From: Flavobacterium sp.
GTDB taxonomy: Bacteria; Bacteroidota; Bacteroidia; Flavobacteriales; Flavobacteriaceae
Direction: 5' to 3'
Assembly (NCBI RefSeq): GCF_027484705.1
Contig: NZ_JAIXSL010000020.1
Coordinates: 82,172-146,171, forward strand
DNA: 64,000 bases
Part shown: piece by piece, positions 7,915-16,095 of the stretch
Layout of the letters: every line of letters begins with the position of its first letter
Numbering within the stretch: the stretch's first letter is position 1
Translations under genes and position numbers: made by a program
The notes under the pieces: model-generated
What the model was told of the DNA's origin: nothing
Databases searched by the model: none
The model's input: the letters and a program-made list of their open reading frames with translations, nothing else

Positions 7915-8613
7915 TTATTCGTTAGAAGCCAAACGTTTTTGCACCGATTCTTTTTTATCGAGTAAGCTAACTACGCGATCGTTGAAAACAGTATAGTTCA
8001 TCTCAAAAGCTTTCTTGAAAGCCGTTCGTGGCGGAATCGCAATGCCGCCTCGTTTGATGTCGACTACTTCAAGATCGGCATTCAGAAAATAAGAAGTCGG
8101 GAAACCCAGATAATGTTTTAAAGTGGCCACAACCGCTTCGTCATTTTTATATGCTTCGTTAGCATAGCAGACTTTAATATGACTGTTGAATTGCCGCGCG
8201 ATTTTCCTTACATCACTTTTCACGTCCCAAAAGACCACAATGATCTGAATATCTTCGTCATATTTTCTGGAAAGTTTGTTTAAAGCCGGGATTTCGCCTT
8301 TGTTCATCACGCACCAGGATGCATAAGTAATGATGAAAACCGGTTTCTTGATTTTACTCAACTTCACTTTTCGGCTGTTGATGCATTTGAACGAATAATC
8401 GTCAAACTTCGAACCGACCAAATGATTCTGCACCAAAGAATCGAACAACGCATTGCCTTTTTCAATGTTGCCTTTTTCAAATTCGATGTCGGTCTTGGTA
8501 TTGTATTTCTTGATGTTGCTCTTAATCGCGTCTGCGAAAGAAATTTCTTTGTCCTGGCTATAGGAGTTTTGAAGTGCCAGTGTAAAAACTAAAAAGGTAA
8601 AAATTAATCGCAT
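7915..8613 (-). CDS. Secreted thioredoxin-fold protein with a degenerate active site
   Basis: From ATG 8613 it has 232 residues with a signal peptide (MRLIFTFLVFTLALQNSYSQ); an in-frame ATG at 8628 is an alternative start. The C-terminal two thirds follow a TlpA/AhpC-TSA-like thioredoxin fold: KKPVFIITYASWC, then NKGEIPALNKLSRKY, IIVVFWDV and a cis-Pro region GFPTSYFL. In redox-active TlpA proteins the motif is WCxPC; here it reads WCVMN, so the second Cys is lost. The protein could be a monothiol oxidoreductase or a non-redox binding protein in the periplasm. Confidence 0.75.
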   Translation of the reverse strand: MRLIFTFLVFTLALQNSYSQDKEISFADAIKSNIKKYNTKTDIEFEKGNIEKGNALFDSLVQNHLVGSKFDDYSFKCINSRKVKLSKIKKPVFIITYASWCVMNKGEIPALNKLSRKYDEDIQIIVVFWDVKSDVRKIARQFNSHIKVCYANEAYKNDEAVVATLKHYLGFPTSYFLNADLEVVDIKRGGIAIPPRTAFKKAFEMNYTVFNDRVVSLLDKKESVQKRLASNE

Positions 8614-8742
8614 ATACTTGGATATCATTGATTAATAATGACCCAAATGTAACAAATTAAAAACCACATAAAAAAGTTTTCAACACAAAATTTTTAATAA
8701 CATGTTGAAAACTTGTTTAAAATTAAAAAATCCAGTTAATAA

Positions 8743-9258
8743 CTACATTTTTTTCATCTGCTCTTTCATCATCGTAATCTGATCCTTGAGCATGTTTTGT
8801 TTGTCGAGTTTCTTGGCTTCGTTGAGCAAATTTGTAGCTTCTAATTTTCTTCTTCTAGTCAATGCTACGCCAGCAAGGTTGAGTTTTGCCACAGCCAAAT
8901 CCATGTCCATATTCAAACCTAATTCAATCGCTTTTTTGAAGTATTTCTCAGCCTGAATCAAATTCGTTTGCGACAACATGATGCCGTGTAAGTAGTTAAA
9001 ATAACCCTGTTGCTTTCTGACCAAAGCCGTTTCGGGATTTTTGATGTAAGCCAGCCATTTCTGCGCGCCCGGAAAATCCTGTTTTCTGAGTCTTAAAAAA
9101 GCCAATAGGATGAATTCGTTTTTGTAATACAGGAAAATCGGAATCGCAGACAATAAAATCAGGAAAATCCCATTCCCGATATAGCCTTCAGTCATCTGCC
9201 AAATGCCGGCAACAATGATGAGTCCGGCGAAAATCAATTTGAAAATTCTATGAAACAT
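8743..9258 (-). CDS. Membrane-anchored TPR-like protein
   Basis: From ATG 9258 it has 171 residues: two hydrophobic segments (about residues 5-22 and 28-45; MFHRIFKLIFAGLIIVAG onward) and then two tetratricopeptide-like helix pairs (GYFNYLHGIMLSQTNLIQAEKYFKKAI and LAVAKLNLAGVALTRR as read across residues 85-150). Other in-frame starts lie at 9267 and further upstream, but the rpmH promoter begins there. It is divergent from rpmH. Probably an inner-membrane scaffold; partner unknown. Confidence 0.7.
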   Translation of the reverse strand: MFHRIFKLIFAGLIIVAGIWQMTEGYIGNGIFLILLSAIPIFLYYKNEFILLAFLRLRKQDFPGAQKWLAYIKNPETALVRKQQGYFNYLHGIMLSQTNLIQAEKYFKKAIELGLNMDMDLAVAKLNLAGVALTRRRKLEATNLLNEAKKLDKQNMLKDQITMMKEQMKKM

Positions 9259-9321
9259 AAGGTGCATTTTTAGAGTGCCCAAAGATAGTAAAAGGATTTG
9301 AAAATATTTTTTAAAAACTAC

Positions 9322-9351
9322 TTGCCAGAAAAAAAAGACTTTGTATATTTG
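9322..9351 (+). promoter_or_regulatory. Bacteroidota-type promoter for rpmH
   Basis: TTG 9322-9324 and TATATTTG 9344-9351, 19 nt apart, a near-perfect consensus match 62 nt before the L34 start. Confidence 0.75.
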
Positions 9352-9413
9352 CACTCGGTTTTAGAGCACCTAAAATCATTCAGCATTAAATAAAGTTTTA
9401 AAAATATAAAGCA

Positions 9414-9575
9414 ATGAGCAAAAGAACGTTTCAACCATCGAAAAGAAAAAGAAGAAATAAGCACGGATTTATGGACAGAATGGCTTCTGCGAATGGTAGA
9501 AAAGTGCTTGCGCGTCGTAGAGCGAAAGGCCGTCACAAACTGACAGTTTCATCTGAACCAAGACACAAAAAATAA
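9414..9575 (+). CDS. rpmH: 50S ribosomal protein L34
   Basis: A 53-residue, very basic protein reading [19 protein letters not shown], then [20 protein letters not shown], which is unmistakably L34 with the short C-terminal extension ([11 protein letters not shown]) seen in Bacteroidota. It has its own promoter and terminator. The usual neighbours rnpA and dnaA are not here, as is common in this phylum, where rpmH is often separated from the origin cluster. Confidence 0.97.
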
Positions 9576-9596
9576 TGATTAGCAATAATCAATATC

Positions 9597-9629
9597 AAGG
9601 CGTTACTAATTTTAGTAACGCCTTTTTTT
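9597..9629 (+). terminator. Rho-independent terminator after rpmH
   Basis: AAGGCGTTACTAA and TTAGTAACGCCTT arms followed by T residues. Confidence 0.85.
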
Positions 9630-9652
9630 ATATCTTGTCGGTAAATATTTTT

Positions 9653-9761
9653 AGGAGCCGGGAACCTGCTATCCGCTAAATCTTTCGCGCCACCCGAGCC
9701 TTGGCGAACTGACGAAGTAAACGCCGGCGCAAAAGGATATCGCTGCTATCAGGGCTAGGGC
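9653..9761. repeat. Dispersed repeat family A, copy 2 (long form)
   Basis: It begins AGGAGCCGGGAACCTGCTAT (identical to the copy at 3253) and ends GCTATCAGGGCTAGGGC. The middle folds as a hairpin: TCTTT and GCGCC on the left, GGCGC and AAAGGA on the right. The loop holds the 28-nt module at 9691-9718. It begins shortly after the rpmH terminator. Confidence 0.75.
9691..9718 (-). repeat. 28-nt module, copy in family A
   Basis: On the reverse strand it matches the module at 52689-52716 at 24 of 28 positions. It sits in the loop of the family A hairpin. Confidence 0.65.
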
Positions 9762-9820
9762 TTTCGGTAAAATATAAAATTCAGTTTTCAAAATAAAATG
9801 AACGTGACAGACAACAATTG

Positions 9821-9856
9821 AAAAACCGAATGTCCACCGGACATTCTCCTCTTAAT
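9821..9856 (-). repeat. 36-nt palindromic repeat family C, copy 1
   Basis: GAATGTCC-ACC-GGACATTC (9828-9846) is a perfect 8-bp hairpin. The full 36 nt recurs in inverse orientation at 52719-52754 with 34 matches. It lies in the region before carB, where I find no convincing promoter. The rest of the 9576-9934 gap holds the rpmH terminator and the family A repeat. Confidence 0.7.
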
Positions 9857-9934
9857 ATCAAATTATCAGGGCTATGACATCAACACACAACAACGATCTT
9901 ACAGTCTTACAATCTAAAAACAGCTAACTACACC

Positions 9935-12787
9935 ATGCCAAAAGACAACTCCATCAAATCAGTTCTCATTATAGGTTCCGGCCCTATCGTTATCGGACAG
10001 GCCTGCGAATTCGATTACGCCGGTTCACAAGCCGCGCGTTCGATCCGCGAAGAAGGCATCGAAGTGATCCTGATCAACTCGAATCCTGCAACAATCATGA
10101 CCGACCCAACGATGGCCGATCACATTTATTTATTACCGTTAACCACAAAATCAATCGTTCAAATCCTAAAAGAGCATCCACAAATTGATGCTGTTTTACC
10201 CACCATGGGCGGACAAACCGCTTTAAATCTTTGTCTAGAAGCCGACGAAAAAGGCATTTGGGAAGATTTCAATGTCAAACTAATAGGTGTCGATGTTAAT
10301 GCGATCAACATCACCGAAGACCGCGAACAGTTCAAACAATTACTGGAAAGAATTGGAGTAGGAGCAGCGCCCGCTAAAACCGCAACCTCATTTTTAAAAG
10401 GTAAGGAAATCGCGCAAGAATTCGGTTTTCCACTGGTAATTCGTCCGTCATTCACACTTGGCGGAACCGGAGCGGCTTTCGTACATACCAAAGAAGAATT
10501 CGACGAAAAACTAACCTACGGATTAGAAATGTCACCCATCCACGAAGTCTTAATCGATAAGGCTTTGATTGGTTGGAAAGAATACGAACTCGAACTTTTA
10601 CGCGATAAAAACGACAATGTAGTCATCATCTGTTCGATAGAAAATATGGATCCAATGGGCATTCACACCGGAGATTCAATAACGGTTGCTCCAGCCATGA
10701 CTTTATCCGATACGACTTTCCAGAAAATGCGTGATATGGCCATTCTGATGATGCGCTCTATCGGGAATTTTGCTGGTGGTTGTAACGTACAATTCGCCGT
10801 TTCACCCGATGACAAAGAAGATATTGTCGCCATTGAAATCAACCCAAGGGTTTCACGTTCGTCTGCGTTGGCGTCAAAAGCGACGGGTTATCCGATTGCG
10901 AAAATCGCATCTAAGTTAGCGTTAGGTTACCATCTTGATGAACTCCAAAACCAAATTACAAAATCAACATCAGCACTTTTTGAGCCTACTTTAGATTACG
11001 TCATCGTCAAAATCCCACGCTGGAATTTCGACAAATTCGAAGGTTCAGACAGAACACTCGGCTTGCAAATGAAATCCGTAGGCGAGGTGATGGGCATCGG
11101 GCGTTCGTTTCAGGAAGCCTTGCACAAAGCCACACAATCGCTCGAAATCAAAAGAAATGGTTTGGGCGCTGACGGAAAAAGCTATAAAAATTACGAGCAG
11201 ATTATCGAGAAACTAACCTTCGCCAGTTGGGACAGGGTTTTCGTAATTTACGATGCGATCCAAATGGGTATTCCATTGTCTCGCATTCACGAAATCACTA
11301 AAATTGACATGTGGTTCCTCAGACAATACGAGGAATTATACCAAATCGAAAAAGAAATTTCCAAATATAAAATCGATTCGCTCCCAAAGGAATTATTGCT
11401 CGAAGCCAAACAAAAAGGCTACGGCGACCGCCAAATCGCGCACATGTTAGGCTGTCTGGAAAGTCAGGTTTACAAACTGCGTGAAGAGCAAAACGTAAAA
11501 AGGGTTTACAAATTAGTAGACACTTGCGCCGCAGAATTCACAGCAAAAACACCTTATTATTATTCCACTTTTGAAGCTGATATCGAAACCGCTGACGGCA
11601 AACGCTACGTCGATAATGAAAGCATCGTCACCGATAAAAAGAAAGTGGTGGTTTTAGGTTCTGGTCCAAACCGCATCGGGCAAGGCATCGAGTTTGATTA
11701 TTCATGCGTTCATGGCGTCTTGGCTGCAAAAGAATGTGGCTACGAAACCATCATGATCAATTGCAATCCAGAAACCGTTTCGACTGATTTTGACACGGCA
11801 GATAAATTATATTTCGAACCCGTTTTTTGGGAACATATTTACGATATCATCCGTCACGAAAAACCTGATGGCGTGATTGTACAACTTGGCGGACAAACTG
11901 CTTTGAAACTTGCCGAAAAATTAGACCGTTACGGCATCAAAATTCTGGGAACGAGCTTCGACGCTTTAGATTTGGCCGAAGATCGCGGAAGATTTTCTGA
12001 ACTATTGACCGAACTTAAAATTCCATTTCCGCAATTTGGTGTGGCAGAAAATGCGGATCAAGCCTCAGCATTAGCCGATGTTCTAGATTTTCCGTTGCTC
12101 GTGCGTCCGTCCTATGTTTTGGGCGGTCAAGGCATGAAAATCGTCATCAACAAACAGGAACTCGAAGAACACGTCATCGATTTACTCAAAAATATTCCAG
12201 GCAACAAACTGCTGCTCGACCATTATCTCGACGGAGCGATTGAAGCCGAAGCCGATGCGATCTGTGACGGCGAAAACGTCTACATCATCGGAATCATGGA
12301 ACATATCGAACCTTGTGGCATACATTCAGGAGATTCGAATGCGACTTTGCCTCCGTTCAATTTGGGCGAATTTGTGATGCAGCAGATTAAAGACCATACG
12401 AAGAAAATTGCTCTAGCCTTGCGAACCGTTGGTTTGATTAACATTCAATTCGCCATTAAAGATGATACAGTTTACATCATTGAAGCCAATCCGCGTGCTT
12501 CGCGAACCGTGCCTTTCATTGCAAAAGCTTATGGCGAACCGTATGTGAATTATGCGACTAAAGTCATGTTAGGGAAAAATAAAGTGACGGATTTCAAATT
12601 CAATCCGCAACTTAAAGGTTATGCGATCAAGCAGCCGGTGTTTTCTTTCAGTAAATTCCAAAATGTCAATAAAGCGCTCGGCCCTGAAATGAAATCGACA
12701 GGTGAAAGCATTTTATTCATTGACGATTTAAAAGACGACCAGTTTTATGAATTGTATTCCAGAAGGAAAATGTATTTGAGCAAGTAA
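9935..12787 (+). CDS. carB: Carbamoyl-phosphate synthase large subunit (short form)
   Basis: A 950-residue protein with two homologous halves. Each starts with a nucleotide/bicarbonate motif (SVLIIGSGPIVIGQACEFDYAG and, at about residue 570, VVVLGSGPNRIGQGIEFDYS, both read in pieces) and has an ATP-grasp domain (PLVIRPSFTLGGTG; PLLVRPSYVLGGQGM). The oligomerisation region lies between them (about residues 400-550). It makes carbamoyl phosphate from bicarbonate, ammonia and 2 ATP for pyrimidines and arginine, together with CarA, which is not adjacent. The E. coli enzyme has about 1073 residues; the C-terminal MGS-like allosteric domain is absent here, so UMP/ornithine control of the enterobacterial kind is not expected. 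Confidence 0.96.
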   Translation: MPKDNSIKSVLIIGSGPIVIGQACEFDYAGSQAARSIREEGIEVILINSNPATIMTDPTMADHIYLLPLTTKSIVQILKEHPQIDAVLPTMGGQTALNLCLEADEKGIWEDFNVKLIGVDVNAINITEDREQFKQLLERIGVGAAPAKTATSFLKGKEIAQEFGFPLVIRPSFTLGGTGAAFVHTKEEFDEKLTYGLEMSPIHEVLIDKALIGWKEYELELLRDKNDNVVIICSIENMDPMGIHTGDSITVAPAMTLSDTTFQKMRDMAILMMRSIGNFAGGCNVQFAVSPDDKEDIVAIEINPRVSRSSALASKATGYPIAKIASKLALGYHLDELQNQITKSTSALFEPTLDYVIVKIPRWNFDKFEGSDRTLGLQMKSVGEVMGIGRSFQEALHKATQSLEIKRNGLGADGKSYKNYEQIIEKLTFASWDRVFVIYDAIQMGIPLSRIHEITKIDMWFLRQYEELYQIEKEISKYKIDSLPKELLLEAKQKGYGDRQIAHMLGCLESQVYKLREEQNVKRVYKLVDTCAAEFTAKTPYYYSTFEADIETADGKRYVDNESIVTDKKKVVVLGSGPNRIGQGIEFDYSCVHGVLAAKECGYETIMINCNPETVSTDFDTADKLYFEPVFWEHIYDIIRHEKPDGVIVQLGGQTALKLAEKLDRYGIKILGTSFDALDLAEDRGRFSELLTELKIPFPQFGVAENADQASALADVLDFPLLVRPSYVLGGQGMKIVINKQELEEHVIDLLKNIPGNKLLLDHYLDGAIEAEADAICDGENVYIIGIMEHIEPCGIHSGDSNATLPPFNLGEFVMQQIKDHTKKIALALRTVGLINIQFAIKDDTVYIIEANPRASRTVPFIAKAYGEPYVNYATKVMLGKNKVTDFKFNPQLKGYAIKQPVFSFSKFQNVNKALGPEMKSTGESILFIDDLKDDQFYELYSRRKMYLSK

Positions 12788-12806
12788 TTACAAGAAGTAA
12801 GAAGCA

Positions 12807-12850
12807 TAGCCACGAACGCACAACAAGTGAATCGGGGCTATATTTTTTCA
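12807..12850. terminator. Weak terminator-like hairpin between carB and the convergent gene
   Basis: ATAGCC and GGCTAT arms with a long loop, followed by T residues on the plus strand. The stem is short, so the call is tentative. Confidence 0.35.
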
Positions 12851-13290
12851 TTATTCACGCCCGTAAAATGAAGATGATCTTCATCCACTGGAACCAAACA
12901 TTTGACGTCATTCGTGCCGATATACCATTCGAGACAATAGCCTTTCGGGTCAATTTCGGCTTGTCCGAGCAATATTTCAAAAGCTTCTGCGATGCATCCC
13001 GGATTCTCAGCATAATCTTTTAAGTAAAAAGAATTGTAATGGCCTTTTTTGATGGTGAAAGACTCTAAACCAAGCGCTTCGGTTTCGCCTTTGTGGAGTT
13101 CTTCCGCTGCGGCTTTGTAGATGATTTGACCTTGTTCGTTGGGCTTTGAAATCCCGAAAAAACGCCGATATTCTTCTTTTTCTTGAAATTTGGCGTGCAA
13201 TTGTTGGTGCGCCGCTTCAATGCCTTCAGGAAAATGATCGGCGGTGATGCACATCACTTTAATGTCTTCCGATAAACTGTAATGGTCCAT
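12838..13290 (-). CDS. Conserved hypothetical protein, possibly a GyrI-like effector-binding fold
   Basis: A 150-residue soluble protein without signal peptide or membrane segment. The order of strands and helices (VMCITADHFPEGIEAAHQQL, a middle YKAAAEEL, then GHYNSFYLKDY, CIAEAFEILL, YCLEWYIG and VKCLVPV) resembles the duplicated fold of GyrI/AraC effector-binding domains, in which a family Glu and Tyr bind ligand. I cannot confirm this by eye. It is monocistronic and convergent with carB. Confidence 0.55.
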   Translation of the reverse strand: MDHYSLSEDIKVMCITADHFPEGIEAAHQQLHAKFQEKEEYRRFFGISKPNEQGQIIYKAAAEELHKGETEALGLESFTIKKGHYNSFYLKDYAENPGCIAEAFEILLGQAEIDPKGYCLEWYIGTNDVKCLVPVDEDHLHFTGVNNEKI

Positions 13291-13441
13291 GATTTTAAGG
13301 TTGAGTGTTCCTCAAAGTTAAGCTTAATCAGTCAGGTAACCTTATATTATTCCTTGATTAATTTCATAATATTGAGTTAGGCAACAAGTCATCACTAAAG
13401 TATTTTATTCCAGAAAGCAAGTTGTGATTTGGTAATCGAAT

Positions 13442-14047
13442 TTATTTTATTTCCGCAGGTTTGTCTTTTACAAACACGCCGTAAAAACCAAAAAGGGCGT
13501 AACCGAAAACCGCAAGATTGCAGTTGAAGAATCCGAGAATGATCACAATGGTGAATACCGAAATCGAAAATAAAGTGTCTTTTTTGAGCACTGAAATTTC
13601 ATCGGATACCGTCGCAACACACAAGTTGTTTTTGGGATTTAAAGCGTATTTATAAATAATGAAATTGAGCACATTCACTACAATATAATTCAGATTATAA
13701 ACCAATAAGGTAAAACTGGTCGTCGAATTTTCTATGGTAAAAGCCGTCGAAAAAGGAATGAAAGCCACGGCAAGCAACAATACAAAATTGAGCTGGATGA
13801 ATGTTACATTATAAGCCACCAAATGCTGCATCAGGTCATGGTGTCTGAACCAATAGAGGCCAATCATGCAAAAGCTTAACACGGTTCCGAAGATTTGTGG
13901 GATGACATTCAGAAAAGCACGGAATGATTCGGCAAATGAAGCGCCATGTGCTATATGAGGTGGTTTGATTTCAATAATCATCAGGGTAATGGCAATGGCA
14001 AAAACGGCATCGCTAAAAAGGAGAATTCGCTCTAATTGAAATTTCAT
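13442..14047 (-). CDS. TMEM175/DUF1211 family membrane protein, putative K+ channel
   Basis: A 201-residue protein with about six membrane helices. The N-terminus has RILLFSDAVFAIAITLMIIE, the FSDAVFAIAxTLL signature that forms the pore-lining first helix of the TMEM175 family. Prokaryotic members form tetrameric potassium-selective leak channels. The length is that of the bacterial single-repeat form. It lies 10 nt upstream of the M64 peptidase start region on the same strand order (it is downstream of that gene), so it may share its transcript. Confidence 0.8.
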   Translation of the reverse strand: MKFQLERILLFSDAVFAIAITLMIIEIKPPHIAHGASFAESFRAFLNVIPQIFGTVLSFCMIGLYWFRHHDLMQHLVAYNVTFIQLNFVLLLAVAFIPFSTAFTIENSTTSFTLLVYNLNYIVVNVLNFIIYKYALNPKNNLCVATVSDEISVLKKDTLFSISVFTIVIILGFFNCNLAVFGYALFGFYGVFVKDKPAEIK

Positions 14048-14057
14048 CGACTATTAT

Positions 14058-15470
14058 TTAATTTTTCACAAACGTTTGGTTGTATGCCGCACCATTGATT
14101 TTTACAACTGCGATATAAGAACCGACCGCTATATTTTCTATGGCAAGATTTTCTTCAAATTTTCCTGAAACCATTTTTTTCTCAGCGAATTGCTGCACTA
14201 TTTTTCCGTCGAGGCTAACAATATCTATGGCTACAGTGGCGGGTTGCTCCAAATCAAAAGCCAGGTGAAGCACTTCACTTGTCGGATTGGGATAAAGTGT
14301 ATAAGCAATTTTATTAGTGGTCGTATTGGTCTGCACACCAAGATTTGATTTGTTAATCGACCAAGTTACCGTGCTGATATGCACCGTCGCATGATTGTCT
14401 ACGCGAATTAATGGGGTTTCATCCACAACACTGGCGGTAAGAATATGCAATCCATCGGTTAATGCCGTCGGATTGAGTTGGAAAGTTTCACTGTTGGTGT
14501 CAGAAATGGTCGTGTCGAACTGCCATTTGATGTGTAAAGTGTTCGGAATTGGGCGCAACAATTCGGTCAGTTGAAAATCAATCGGGGTTTGGGAAGCTTC
14601 AATCGCAGTAGCATTTGCCGGTGTAAAACTCAGAATCGTATTCACTAAACTGTGTATTTTTTCGACGATGCCTTCTTTACAAACACTGCAATACGGTAAA
14701 TTCAATTGCTCCATTTTGCAACTGCCCGAATTAGGCTTGAACCATAAATCTGAATTTCCACCACAGCAATATGGGACAATCCCCACGCTGTTCGGGGCTT
14801 CGAGCCAGTTTTTCCATTTGATTAATGTCTCGTCAGATTCTTGCGTCATATTGATTTTTTCTGCGAAATATTGGTCACCGGCATAATATTCATCAGCCAA
14901 ACCCGCAAAGGAATGCCCCATTTCGTGTGCGGCGATTTCACTCGAAGCAGTGTTAGCAGTGAAAACCGCATAAGCACCGCCACTTCCACCATATTGTGGA
15001 GAATTACCAACAATAAAAACCTGGTCATAATTTGGGAAATTAGCGGCCAAAACATTAGTGATTCTGGTAGTGTTGGGCGCAATGGTCAACCGGTGGATTC
15101 CAAAACCGTCGAAACGCGTTCCAAAATAGTTGGTCGGATTGGAAACTTCCGTAAAGTAGCTCGAGCAATCGCTGGATGTATTGGCATGCTTCACGCCAGA
15201 TTCGTTCGCAATGACTTTGATCGCATACACATTAAAATAGTTCTTGTATTGTGCCCAGGGCGAAATGGAAAACAAATAGTTCGAGATGCTGTTGGCCGTA
15301 TTCAGAAAATCATCCTGCTGTGTGGCAGTATAGCCATCGCCCATAATCACTAAGTTGATGTGTTTGTCCGGATCGCCGTTGTTCTGAATCGTGGCAACGT
15401 CAAAAACCTGCGCGTTGATTTGCCAAACGCATAATAAAAGCAGTAAAACGTAATTTTTTTTCATGGTCAT
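14058..15470 (-). CDS. Secreted M64-family metallopeptidase with T9SS sorting domain
   Basis: The 470-residue protein has a signal peptide (KKNYVLLLLLCVWQINAQ), the segment INLVIMGDGYTATQ that opens M64 (IgA peptidase-like) proteins, and the zinc site HEMGHSFAGLADEY (HExxHxxxxxxDE, about residue 183). A Cys-rich patch follows (PYCCGG, SGSCKM, PYCSVCKEG). After a beta domain of about 90 residues comes a T9SS tail (YTLYPNPTSEVLHLAF onward). It is expected to be exported or surface-bound and to cleave proteins or glycopeptides. ATG 15470 overlaps the stop of the lipoprotein upstream; ATG 15464 is an equally good start. Confidence 0.88.
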   Translation of the reverse strand: MTMKKNYVLLLLLCVWQINAQVFDVATIQNNGDPDKHINLVIMGDGYTATQQDDFLNTANSISNYLFSISPWAQYKNYFNVYAIKVIANESGVKHANTSSDCSSYFTEVSNPTNYFGTRFDGFGIHRLTIAPNTTRITNVLAANFPNYDQVFIVGNSPQYGGSGGAYAVFTANTASSEIAAHEMGHSFAGLADEYYAGDQYFAEKINMTQESDETLIKWKNWLEAPNSVGIVPYCCGGNSDLWFKPNSGSCKMEQLNLPYCSVCKEGIVEKIHSLVNTILSFTPANATAIEASQTPIDFQLTELLRPIPNTLHIKWQFDTTISDTNSETFQLNPTALTDGLHILTASVVDETPLIRVDNHATVHISTVTWSINKSNLGVQTNTTTNKIAYTLYPNPTSEVLHLAFDLEQPATVAIDIVSLDGKIVQQFAEKKMVSGKFEENLAIENIAVGSYIAVVKINGAAYNQTFVKN

Positions 15471-15952
15471 AGCGTAAAAGTTTGCAATTCTTTTTTTGGT
15501 TTGTCTTGTAAGGTTTCCCAGATTTTGATTTTGGTAGCGCCCGATTTTTTCTGTAAGCGGATAAAAAATTCTCCTTCGTCGGGCGTTACTTTTTGGGAAA
15601 TATATTGGTTGTTTTCATTGAGATATTCCACATTTTTGAGCAAAGGATGTGCTTCACGAAACGTCTGGACGACTTTGTCATTTTGGAAAACCTCAAGCGT
15701 TAGATAATTTCCTGCATCGATTGGCCTTTCCATTTGAGGCTTCAATTTCCCATAGCTTTTGGTCGTTGAAATAATGGCTATCGTATTTCCGGTTGTTTTT
15801 TTGGTCATTTTAAACACTACAAAAACGATTTCATCGACAGGTTTTTCAATATTGACGTCATTTTCATTGCTGTGTAATTTTGAAGCGCCACAACAGCACA
15901 ACAAGAAAGCGAGTAAAAGAAAGCCCTGTTTTCGGAACATCGATGGTGCCAT
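15467..15952 (-). CDS. Putative lipoprotein upstream of the M64 peptidase
   Basis: A 161-residue protein with a hydrophobic N-terminus ending in LLCCCGASK, a probable lipobox (start ATG 15952 or 15940). The rest is a beta-rich domain (IVFVVFKMTKKTTGNTIAII; YLTLEVFQNDKVVQTF; EFFIRLQKKSGATKIKIWE). No family recognised. Its stop overlaps the peptidase start (ATGA), so translation is probably coupled. A periplasmic or surface partner of the peptidase is an inference from this. Confidence 0.65.
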   Translation of the reverse strand: MAPSMFRKQGFLLLAFLLCCCGASKLHSNENDVNIEKPVDEIVFVVFKMTKKTTGNTIAIISTTKSYGKLKPQMERPIDAGNYLTLEVFQNDKVVQTFREAHPLLKNVEYLNENNQYISQKVTPDEGEFFIRLQKKSGATKIKIWETLQDKPKKELQTFTL

Positions 15953-16067
15953 TAAATCGTTAGTTTCAAATATAGTAAATTTTACTTCGGGGTTTATAAA
16001 ATTTTGACATCACATTTTCAATCATGAAACCCAAAAGGATTCGCTTTTTTAATACTTGCGGAATACT

Positions 16068-16075
16068 TACATTTG
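16068..16075 (+). promoter_or_regulatory. Probable -7 element for the K+ channel gene
   Basis: TACATTTG matches TAnnTTTG 21 nt before ATG 16096. Its position inside the longer reading frame argues for the downstream start. Confidence 0.5.
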
Positions 16076-16095
16076 AAACACCAATCATTATCAAA

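Noticed and set aside
14841..15353. Plus-strand frame of 170 codons over the M64 peptidase
   Set aside because: Antisense to a well-supported gene and without signal, domain or promoter.
16024..16095. N-terminal extension of the K+ channel
   Set aside because: A promoter-like TACATTTG falls inside it and the family N-terminus starts at ATG 16096.
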